64,000 nucleotides of DNA from Oreohelix idahoensis. Its lineage: Eukaryota > Mollusca > Gastropoda > Stylommatophora > Oreohelicidae. Position 1 is the first letter of the stretch. Every line of letters begins with the position of its first letter. Both the position numbers and the translations under genes were made by a program. The notes under the pieces were generated by a model. That model saw only the letters and a list, made by a program, of their open reading frames with translations, was not told where the DNA came from and did no database searches. Location: contig JAMPIV010019874.1 of NCBI GenBank assembly GCA_024509875.1, forward strand, positions 62,001-126,000. Reading direction: 5' to 3'. Below are positions 37,276-47,245 of the stretch, piece by piece.

Positions 37276-37608
37276 ACAACTACAATAGCAAATAACATAT
37301 TTTGGCCGCAGGCTTCCAGGAGCGGGGTCAGATACAGTAGTGTCCCTGTGCTACTTAGGAATATGAAATGAAAATGAAAGACATAACTTTCACAAGAAGA
37401 ACCAGGTGCAGGCGCGAAAAACGCCAGCACTAACATCAGACGAGCGTCTTATCAAACAGGATCCACCCATCCGGGTTTTTATCTGCTAACTATTCTGCTT
37501 GCTGATTTTAAATGTCGTAATTTATATCTATGTTCATAACCTCAGATGGAAGATTCATCTCAGAGATGAACAGCAGAACGGCAAAAGCGGCGTTCAGTAA
37601 AGTGAAAG
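37276..37608. other. Anonymous sequence
   Basis: No feature recognised. Confidence 0.35.
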
Positions 37609-37770
37609 AATGTCCATGAAAGAGACGACAAGATTGTCCATGAAAGAGACGACAAGATTGTCCATGAAAGAGACGACCAGATTGTCCATGAAAGAGACGA
37701 CAAGATTGTCCATGAAAGAGACGACAAGATTGTCCATGAAAGAGACGACAAGATTGTCCATGAAAGAGGA
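37609..37770. repeat. Minisatellite, 24-bp unit, 6-7 copies
   Basis: Near-identical TGTCCATGAAAGAGACGACA + AGAT units. The period is a multiple of three, so MKETTRLS (plus) and SWTILSSL (minus) repeats stay open; no flanking gene structure supports translation. Confidence 0.92.
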
Positions 37771-38408
37771 AAGGAAGCTTACAAGCGTAAAGCTAGTAGA
37801 GATGGACGTATGAGAGGATGCATCCGTCATGTTTACAACCAGCGAGCTACAGGAGCAATTAGCAGTAACACTCTTCGACATATACTCATAGAGACTGAGC
37901 ACCTATGGGTTTACTTGTGTAATTAAAATTCTACCGTTTAAATCTGTCGTATTAAAATATCGTAAGTCTACATTTTAAACCATGTCTTATTAATATTCAA
38001 AATTCATTGGCCGTCCTACACAATCTCACAAATTGCTTATTTCTGTATTTTTGTTTAACACGAACACAAGATAACAGCAGACAACAGACGAACAAGTTAA
38101 AAGTGCAGGTGTTTCAGAAATATTTTTGGGAACGCTTCCACTTGTTAAATTTCACAGCACGCTCTTTCATGATAAAAGTACATAAAACATAAAGAAAGAA
38201 TCCACGTTCGCAGACAGTGAGGTGGCTTGTAAAGAGAGAGACAAATAAATAGACGGAACGACGACACCGAAAAGCTAGTAGTAGTAGACAAAATAGGTAT
38301 CATTGTAGGGTTGGACAGAAAGCAGGGGAGACAGACATATAGGCAGACGGACGGAAAGACAGACAGGCAGGAAGGCAGGTATCGATAAACAGACGGACAC
38401 ACAGGCAA

Positions 38409-38599
<191 letters not shown>

Positions 38600-40230
38600 C
38601 ACTGTCGGTCAAATAGTCACGTAGAGATATATAGAAAGACAAAGCTTTCAAAACAGGAAATCTGAAATTTCAGGATGAAATAAACACAGTATAACTAGGA
38701 CACACCCTTTTCATTGAGAGGATAAAGAATAACTAAGGAAACTGACACTGGGAGAATAGAGTGATAAAGAAAAGCGGCATGAAGACTGTTACGTGCAGTC
38801 TTTGATATCTTACAATATAATACATTTGTATGCTTGTTATGTTCGCAAATATTTTGTAAACAAAATAGATACTTTTTAGTGCTTAAGGAAAAGTCATTAT
38901 TGAGTTACTTCCCTTGAAAGGAGTGTCGTCACTTTCGATCGAACTCCGCGGATGAATCCAGTTTTACTGCGATTTATTCTTTGTTTGGGTAGAAATAGGT
39001 TGTTCTTGCTTCAGTGTATCTATGGCCTGAATTTATGTGTATTGTTTGTCTGGGTAGGACGAGTCTGTCTTATATCTGAATATCTTTGCATGTCTAAGTC
39101 GAACTATATGGTCTTTTGGCTGGAAAGGTCAAAGGGCTGTTCGGCGGATGTGTCGCTAGAGAGGAGTGATTTGGCTTCGCCCTGATGATGGGGGCTGTGG
39201 TTTTTTTAATCGGCTTGTCGCCGGAAAAAGTGATCGATATATGTGTAGGGGAAAGTGATAGTAGTTTTAGACCTATCGTGTATGCTTTACCCCAGTGTTT
39301 ATTTTGATTGCCAAGGGATGGCAGAATCATATTTCTGATACCAAGGTAAAACAAACGCACTTCTTATGAACTCTTACGAGGCCATCGTTTTTCAATAAGG
39401 GAAAATTTAACTATATGAAGATGACATTCATTCATAGCAGCACCATATTGTAAAGTGAAGTCAATTGTCTCAGGATAGAATCTACAAAGTAATGAGAACA
39501 TTTAATGTATGATTAACTTTGATACAGATTCCTAGTTGTATCCAAACGTGAGTTACAGCTCACGAGAGAAGCCATCTTGTATTCACATATTTAAGGACTA
39601 TCAGGAAGAGAAAGGGATGCCCCGTATTATCGCTTGATGAGTCCAGAGATCACTGCTACACATGAGAACCCATTACTAGCGGTTCAATATGATTATATGA
39701 AAAAAATATGTGCTGATCATTATTTAAAGGAATCTTCGCTAGACGAGGTTAGGTCTAGAAGCCATCTTGAATATTGTTTATAAACTGACGTGCTTTTGTC
39801 AGTAAACTCAGATGATATATATATATATGGGCAATACTGAGTGCTTGTCGACTGACAGTCCATTATGCTATTATTCTACATGAGTGCCCATGTATCATTG
39901 CAAGACCATTTATCCACTGTACCATGATGTATTATGCCAACCTGTGATTTGTCAATGTATCCGTGCTGTCGAGTGTGTACGTCCAATTAAACTGTAGCAA
40001 AGGTACACAGTCGTTGGTGTCGATGACTTCCAGCCATACATGAGTGAAAGAAAAAGACCAATTGTCAACACCACGAACTCTTCTTATCATTCGCGTATTA
40101 CACTCTCACTTCATGCTTACACACCCCTGCGTAGGTCGAGTTGACATTCCATATTCAAACCACGAACACTGATGTCCTAACACAGCCATTCAACACTGGT
40201 GGACATCATTAACGAAATAGGAGGTTTATC
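38600..40230. other. Anonymous sequence
   Basis: No convincing gene. A short stretch at 38735-38775 resembles the 56-bp minisatellite downstream. A small TA run lies at about 39816-39828. Confidence 0.4.
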
Positions 40231-40632
40231 AATGTCATAGAAAGAAAATGACATGGAGAGAACAGAGTGAGAAAGTATAGCGGCATCATGTCATAGAAGG
40301 AAAATGACGTGGGGAGAACAGAGTGAAAGAGTAATGTGGCGTGATGTCATAGAAGGAAAATGACATGGGGAGAACAGAGAGAACGTATAGCGGCATGCCG
40401 TCACAGAAGGAAAATGACATGGGGAGAACAGTGAGAGAGAATAGCGGCATGATGTCATAGATGGAAAATGACATGGGGAGAACAGAGTGAGAGAGTATAG
40501 CCGCATGATGTCACAGAAGGAAACTGCCATTGAGAGAACAGAGTGAGAGAGTATAGGGGCTTGACGTCAGTGGAAGATTGGGGCACTCTGAGAACAGAGT
40601 AAGACAGTACATGCAGAAAGATGTCAGTGGAG
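40231..40632. repeat. Minisatellite, ~56-bp unit, about 7 copies
   Basis: Units contain GAAAATGACATGGGGAGAAC, AGAGTGAGAGAGTATAGCGG and CATGATGTCATAGAAG, degenerating toward 40632. Confidence 0.9.
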
Positions 40633-40823
40633 GAGAGACACTTTTAGAACAGTCTAAGAAGACGAGCATACTCAGATAAGAATAGAGTGCAATCTGCGTG
40701 ATACGTGAAGACAAGAACAGATAAAAAGATCACACGGAGTAAAGGAACTGTGTAAACATTGTATACACATCTGAAGAACACCGAGCTTTTGATGAGATAC
40801 AGAAAGAATACAACTACTACACC

Positions 40824-41398
40824 CTCATGTATGTTTTGAAAGTCGACTAATAAGAGGTTGTGCGTGAGGACTGCAACCTCATCATGTATGTTTGGAAAGT
40901 CGACTAATATGAGGTTGTGCGTGAGGACTGCAACCTCATCATGTATGTTTGGAAAGTCGACTAATATGAGGTTGTGCGTGAGGACTGCAACCTCATCATG
41001 TATGTTTTGAAAGTCGACTAATATGAGGTTGTGCGTGAGGACTGCAACCTCATCATGTATGTTTGGAAAGTCGACTAATATGAGGTTGTGCGTGAGGACT
41101 GCAAGCTCATCATGTATGTTTCGAAAGTCGACTAATATGAGGTTGTGCGTGAGGACTGCAACCTCATCATGTATGTTTGGAAAGTCGACTAATATGAGGT
41201 TGTGCGTGAGGACTGCAACCTCATCATGTATGTTTTGAAAGTCGACTAATATGAGGTTGTGCGTGAGGACTGCAACCTCATCATGTATGTTTGGAAAGTC
41301 GACTAATATGAGGTTGTGCGTGAGGACTGCAACCTCATCATGTATGTTTTGAAAGTCGACTAAAATGAGGTTGTGCATGAGGACTGCAACCTCATCAT
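40824..41398. repeat. Minisatellite, 57-bp unit with internal hairpin, ~10 copies
   Basis: Units contain TCATCATGTATGTTTGGAAA, GTCGACTAATATGAGGTTGT and GCGTGAGGACTGCAACC. In each, ATGAGGTTG and CAACCTCAT form a 9-bp inverted repeat around a ~13-nt loop. GTTTTGAAAG and GTTTGGAAAG variants alternate over part of the array. The 19-codon period keeps the minus strand open through all copies (LTHNLILVDFQNIHDEVAV). The right end enters a minus-strand family B repeat. Confidence 0.93.
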
Positions 41399-41510
41399 GT
41401 AAAACAAATTTCTAAAGAAATTACAGCTGCAAGAGTTTGTGCTGTGGCGGCAGACTTCCTCAAGGGGGTCATCTGCAATGGTGGTTCCTTACTCCATATG
41501 GTGCAAAAAA
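41385..41510 (-). repeat. Family B copy 5 (partial)
   Basis: CAACCTCATCATGTAAAACA, GCTGCAAGAGTTTGTGCTG and TGCAATGGTGGTTCC correspond in reverse complement to family B copy 2. The 57-bp array overlaps its edge at the TGATGAGGTTG segment. Confidence 0.65.
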
Positions 41511-42329
41511 GGAGATGCTGATATTGTGCGCGTTAATTTTGTCTTGTTTTCAACATCTAGAAATGTCCTGGCAACAACAGCTGTGCAAGACAGACCATAT
41601 CTTCAACATGTTTTTTTCTCATCCTATAGCCCTGAGTTGTATGGTTTCTTTTCAACGACGCTAATAACGACTAGAAAGAATAACGCTAATGACGATGATG
41701 CAGCTGTCTGAAGCCACGCGGATTCTAATGACTATTTTCCCGCACGAGCACCGTCACGTGTTCCGACAGGAGGAATGATTCAGTCAACAAAACCTGCTTC
41801 TAAGCAACAAACCCAGACAGCGCTCTACTTCGTAGTGCTCTCCTGCAACTCTTCCTAGCATCATCCGATAGCTAGCTGGTCGTAGTACTCAGCTGTTGTC
41901 TCGCAAAGCCCAGTCTGTAGAGTAAGGCATTTACACTGAAGAAGGTTTGGGATTGCTTCCTTGTTCAACATGATCAGTCTTTGTCACGCCCGATAGTAGC
42001 AGACTTAATCATCGCGACACTGGTCGGAGAATGTGACATCAAAGAACTATTCGATCAGACATGAACTATTACAGACGATGAATCACGACTCAGTCATGTG
42101 AATTTAATTATATTCACAAATAACGTTAGTGGTCGTGATAATGAGGTAGCTAATAGTGAAGTGTCCGGTTCAGTTCTGAAGACTGTTGCTATTTTCTTGT
42201 AGCACAGGACCAATCATCATCATTATCATTCGATTTCTTTCGTTTCCATTTACCGTAGCCTTGTCAATTCATGTCGTTATTCAATTTTTAAGACATGAGA
42301 TTTATTACGTGTTATAACAGCGGCGGGGG
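41511..42329. other. Anonymous sequence
   Basis: No feature recognised. Confidence 0.35.
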
Positions 42330-42640
42330 TTGTAGTCTGAAGGGAGAAGATTAGTTGTTGTGATAGTGGTGTTAGCTGTGAAGGGAGATGATGGTCATTT
42401 TGTAGTGATAAGAGATGCTAGCTGTGGTAGGGGAGATGACTGGTTGTAATGACTGTGATGCTAGTCGTTAGGGGAGATGACTGGTTGTAATGCTAGTCGT
42501 TAGGGGAGATGACTGGTTGTAATGGCTGTGATGCTAGTCGTTAGGGGAGATAACTGGTTGTTGTGACAGTGGTGCATGCCGTGAAGGAAGATATTATCTG
42601 GTTGTAGTGAAACTGCTAACACGGAGGAAGACTTGTTCAG
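42330..42640. repeat. Degenerate ~40-bp repeat
   Basis: Imperfect units containing GGGGAGATGACTGGTTGTAA and TGATGCTAGTCGTTA; the central three copies are closest. Confidence 0.75.
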
Positions 42641-42878
42641 TTGCAGTGACAACATAGATAGTGCATGAAAAGTACTGTGTGAAACATTACTGCTACTAAT
42701 AACAACGGTTATGCCACTTCTGGCTTCTGACGAAGTGAGACTGCGGAATGGTGCTCCGGAAACACAGAGTGCTCCAGGCGAGGTGGACATAATAGTCCAG
42801 CGGTTCACGACGTTTTTTTTTATCTCCTCCATCATGAACCATTTCACTGGAGTCAAGGACACGACAGGCCATCTAGGA

Positions 42879-43349
42879 CAGGGGTTTACAACCATGGAAC
42901 TGTGGGGGATCTACTTTAGAAATAATGAGCTCTCAAGAGATCTACCTTGGTAAAATAATGTCTGTTTTCAGAGTATCTGGAATAAGTACCAGCCTATAAG
43001 TAACTTGTATCTCTGCTTCCTACAACCTCAGTGACAGAAGGCTGGAGATGTAAAAGTAAATATATTACCGAATGTTATCTTCACTCTAGAAAAGATCGCT
43101 TTCTTATTTATGCTATTCACGAGTACAGTGAAATTTTGTAATCTAGCTTGCACATTGTCACTGGGACTGCTGTGAAAGTATCTTTAAACCTGGGACACCG
43201 TATATTAAAGTGGCGGCGGTAGAGAGCCAGTCAGAAGTTTACCAAGATAAAAAATTCCTCCCCCCCCCCCTTACCAATACCTAAAGATCTACCAAATGAT
43301 CCTCTGTGATCTACTGGTAGATCAAGATCGACCGGTTGCCGACCCATTG
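42879..43349. mobile_element. hAT-type MITE, uninterrupted copy (471 bp)
   Basis: Termini CAGGGGTTTACAACC and, read inward, CAATGGGTCGGCAACCGG; flanking octamers ATCTAGGA (42871-42878) and ATCAAGGG (43350-43357) agree at 6 of 8. Aligns over its full length to the split copy at 12607-14248. An 11-bp poly(C) at 43260-43270 replaces a TTTTTTCCCC-like stretch of the other copy. Confidence 0.85.
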
Positions 43350-43357
43350 ATCAAGGG

Positions 43358-44414
43358 CATACTCCTATTGTAAAAAAATTATTATTAATTTATTAAGGAC
43401 GTGTGAATTTAAAAAAATAGAGTGCATACTACTCAATTTTCTTCTTTTTTTCTAACAGTTATTAATGAGAATACAACTCATGACTTATGACTTCAGTCAC
43501 TCTTACGTGTCAGAATGATGACCAGGTCAGCCCACTAACTACCAAGCTCAGGCTTTCACGGACTACCAATGATTCGCGCCTTACATGCTGAGAACCACTC
43601 GACTACACCATAAAGTAGTTGCAGGTAATCTGTGCACCGAAAATAACCGGGGCTGACATTCTTACGGCAATGGCAGCCGCCCTCGCTGTGGGGCAGAACC
43701 GTTTCTGATTATTCACCACGCACTCAACGTAACCCCGCGAAAGGTGAACATTTCGTGAAATCCGAAACGGCAGATTTGAGGAAATGTGGCGACAAGTATT
43801 TGCTAGAACAAGTGGATTATCAGCTCTCGGATGGCACATCACACATTTAGACAGCCAGAAAGATATTAAATAAATCTATCTCTTGCTGTCAGAGAGATCA
43901 AGTCTATGTTTTCTTCCATTGGTGTATCTTTCAACTGCTGGTATCTGCTTATCACATGTATGTCGATATACCTGTCCTTAGATCCACCTAGCCTTGAGGT
44001 TCTTAAGTCTGTTCATTCCCAAATGTGCACTTGTATGCCACTCACACTTGCAGCTATGGAAGATTTTTTAATAGAACTACGTTTGTTTGTTTTTTTTAAA
44101 TAATATTTTCAAATGAGTTTTTGCCTCGTTTTGGTGAGGCGCGCTCCGTTCAACCCAAACACAAGGACCATCTATTATGTTAGGAAGCACGTGCACATAT
44201 GAGATCTTGTGGTCTGGTTTAATTAAGGTTTTCAATATGGTAAACAGCTGATGATCCAATATTGCACACCCTCATTCTGTCGCTTGCGATACTCATATTC
44301 CAAGTTTCTGAGGGACTGGGTACTAACGCGTACTTTAGGGGGTACGAGAAGATTGTCTGGGGGGGGGGGGGGGCATGGACATATTGATTAACGTAACTAC
44401 AGTAGATTCAACAG
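43358..44414. other. Anonymous sequence with poly(G) at 44359-44373
   Basis: No gene recognised. A box-A-like GTAGTCGAGTGGTTCTCAGC on the minus strand near 43600 hints at another SINE, but no box B was found. Confidence 0.35.
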
Positions 44415-44498
44415 GTAAAGGTAGTCCAACTGTAAACACTGCCGTAGGGGGAGTGAAGTGTTGAAGACTACACTATATTAGGTCCAGCATTGAGAGGT

Positions 44499-46812
44499 TT
44501 TTTCAGAAGAAAAAAAGCAAATTATATACTCTGGTAGTAATGATAATCGTCACACAGAGGGAGTAGCCATCCTAATGACACAGAAAGCAGCAGCATCGCT
44601 TATCAGCTGGGTACCTATCAATGAGAGGCTAATATTAGCTAGATTTCAGACACGATTTTTCAAGCTCTCAATTGTACAATGTTATGCACCAACTAACGAC
44701 GCTCTTGATACCACAAAAGATGACTTCTATGAAGCACTTCTAAGTACCATCAACACAATACCCAAGCATGACATAATAGCAGTCATGGGTGATTTTAACG
44801 CCAAAGTAGGTGACAACAACGATGGAGTACAAAGATATCTCGGTACTCATGGCATAGGCTGTATGAATCAAAATGGCGAAAGACTTCTAGAACTTTGTGA
44901 AATATCAAACCTCGTTGTGGCAGACACCATCTTTCCACATAAGAATATCCACAAGATAACATGGAATTCACCTGATGGCAGAACTAAGAACCAGATAGAT
45001 CACTTCTGCATAAGCGCTAAATTTCGCTCATCAGTTCAAGACGTCAGAGCATACAGAGGTGCAGAGATCGGAAGCGATCATAACCTCTGCATAGCTAAAA
45101 TGAGAATTAAACTGAAGAAGTTATACCAACCGAATAAAAATAGAAGAATAGATGTACACAGACTGCAATCAAATGATATAAAGAAGGAATATAATGTCAA
45201 AATGAACAACTATTTCGATGCTTTAGGCAAAATTGACAACGATATCACCACCAAGACAATCGATACTAAATGGGAACAACTGAGAACAGCAATGACAGAA
45301 GCAGCTGTAGCGACCACCGGATACCTAGTACATAAAAAGAAAAAATGGATGAGAGAAGATACTTGGGATAAAATACAAGAAAGGAAAACAGCAAAACTTA
45401 AACTACTAGCGGCAAGTACACATAATGCAGTTGAATCTTGCAAACTAACTTATAACTTGTTAAATAAAGAAGTGAAGACAAAAACTCGAAGAGAAGACAT
45501 TTCATCAATGAACTGGCCGTAGAAGCTGAAAATGCTGCAAGAACTGGTAATAGTAGGTGCCTTTATCAAATTACAAAACAACTATGTCACCAGCCTACTG
45601 CTATGGAAACACCTGTTAAAGGTAAATTAGGGAATTCAATACCAACAGAAAAAGAACAAATGAAGAGATGGGCTGAGCACTTCATGGAGGTGCTAAACAG
45701 ACCACCACCAACTGTAACACCTGATTTTAATAATGAAACATCCACAACCACTTTGCCAATAACTTGCGATGAATTCACGCTGGACGAGATCAAACAAGCC
45801 GTTAAAAGATTAAAAAATTTTAAAGCTGCTGGAGTTGACGAAATTTCAGGGGAAATGATTAAAGCAGTTAATGACAACAACCTCTTGAGAATTTTAGATA
45901 TTATAAATGAAGTATGGAGAGAAGAACAACCACCACAACAATGGAAAGACAGTATTATTGTAAAGTTACCGAAGAAAGGTGATCTATCAGACTGTAATAA
46001 CTGGCGTGGTATATCTCTATTATCAGTACCTGGAAAATTATTATGTTGCATGATGTTAGAAAGACTTAAATTGCATGCTGACGAAAAGATCAGAGAAGAA
46101 CAAGCGGGTTTCAGGCCGAAACGATCATGTATTGATCAAATATTCACACTAAGAACAATTATAGAAGAATCAGTGGAAAGGCAATCGCCACTTATTATCA
46201 CCTTCGTCGATTTTCAAAAAGCCTTTGATAGTCTACACCGCCCATCATTGTGGAAGATACTTACAATCTATGGTTTTCCAACAAAATATGTGAATATAAT
46301 CAAAGCGCTATATGACAATGCAAGATGTAGTGTTAGAACAAATAAAGGGAATACAGAATGGTTTACAGTAGAAACAGGGGTGAAACAAGGCTGTATTATG
46401 TCACCACTACTTTTTGGAATAGCTATTGATTGGGTTATGAGAAACTATACCCACAATGAACAATTGGGTATAAAATGGACAAATGGAAAATTCCTGGGGG
46501 ACCTGGATTTCGCAGATGATGTAGCATTCTTAAGTTCAACACCAAGACAATCCCAAGAAGCAATAAATAATTTGTGTCATCTCTCGGTTAAAATTGGTCT
46601 CCAAATAAATGCCTCTAAAACTACAGCTATGAACTTTTCTAACGAGACCTTTGATATCATCTTGAACGGGGAAAAACTACAGAAAGTTGAAAGTTTCAAT
46701 TATTTAGGCAGTAAAATGACTCAGGATGGTGACACAACAAGAGAAATCCATACTAGAATTGCTTTGGCAGCTAGCGCCTTCAATAACTGGTTTCTGCCTT
46801 ATTATTATTATT
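44499..46812 (+). mobile_element. LINE inserted in SINE, 10-bp TSD
   Basis: Bounded by ATTGAGAGGT at 44489-44498 and 46813-46822. Encodes an apurinic-like endonuclease (partial) and a reverse transcriptase on the + strand, then ends abruptly in CTTATTATTATTATTATT. The 5' end is truncated inside the endonuclease domain. The C-terminal part seen in related LINEs is missing. Confidence 0.92.
44575..45522 (+). pseudogene. LINE endonuclease domain and linker
   Basis: 315 open codons. Endonuclease motifs: LSIVQCYAPTND, IIAVMGDFNAKVGDN (catalytic Asp/Asn), GIGCMNQNGERLLELC, KITWNSPDGRTKNQIDHFCI and EIGSDHNLCIAKMRIK (the terminal SDH motif). The N-terminal strand with the first catalytic Asn/Glu is missing because of 5' truncation. 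A one-base shift near 45497 breaks it from the downstream RT frame. The protein would nick target DNA for target-primed reverse transcription. Confidence 0.9.
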
Positions 46813-46817
46813 ATTGA
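45603..46817 (+). pseudogene. LINE reverse transcriptase, C-terminally truncated
   Basis: 404 open codons. RT motifs in order: RLKNFKAAGVDEISGEMIKA, KKGDLSDCNNWRGISLLSVP, QAGFRPKRSCIDQIFTLR, TFVDFQKAFDSLHRPSLW (catalytic Asp), GVKQGCIMSPLLFGIAIDW, LDFADDVAFLSS (FADD catalytic pair), LQINASKTTAMNFS and ESFNYLGSKMTQDG. The frame then ends in RIALAASAFNNW and a run of Tyr encoded by the (TTA)n tail. The thumb/C-terminal region is absent. The whole catalytic core is intact. The homologous frame extends upstream to the frameshift near 45497. Confidence 0.92.
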
Positions 46818-46969
46818 GAGGTGGGCTGACCAGTTCCTTCCTTTTCCTTGCCTAACTCAAGAGCAAAGTCAGATAGACATTTACAGCTGGACAGACTGTA
46901 GCGTGCCGATGCCAGCACCTTTTCCACGAGAAATCAGCGCTCTAACCACTCTGTCAATGGGACGCTCGT

Positions 46970-47245
46970 AACTATATTATCCTACTGAAATATTCAAAAA
47001 TTAAAAGTGTTTGTGATAAATAACAAAAAGTTATGGATCGAAGAGAGAACCATAGACCTGTTGTCAATCAAATCCAACGGAACTGCTAGTCCAGCGGTTT
47101 CCAACCTAGGGTACGCGTACATCCAGTATCAAGGAGATTGTCATGGGAGTATGGGAATATTAAGTCAGTTACTATATTATCCCACTGAAATATTCATAGA
47201 GTAGTAGTGTTAGTGAACAAAAAAAGTTATGGATTGGAGAGAGAA
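46970..47245. repeat. Local duplication of ~75 bp
   Basis: ACTATATTATCCTACTGAAA ... AAAAAGTTATGGAT at about 46971-47037 recurs at about 47161-47237 with a few changes. Confidence 0.65.

Larger units (their letters stand above)
44415..46975 (-). repeat. tRNA-derived SINE, family A, copy 7, split by a LINE
   Basis: The 3' part of the SINE (44415-44498) and the body plus head (46813-46975) are separated by a LINE. When the LINE and one copy of the 10-bp duplication ATTGAGAGGT are discounted, the two parts join into a normal family A SINE (CTCAAGAGCAAAGTCAGATA, TAACCACTCTGTCAATGGG). Confidence 0.88.

Noticed and set aside
39175..39230. CTGATGA ... GAAA resembling a hammerhead
   Set aside because: The bases next to the core cannot form stem II, and no Penelope-like coding sequence is nearby.
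42726..42765. CTGACGAAG ... GGAAAC resembling a hammerhead
   Set aside because: The intervening sequence does not form a stem next to the core. At most a decayed relic.
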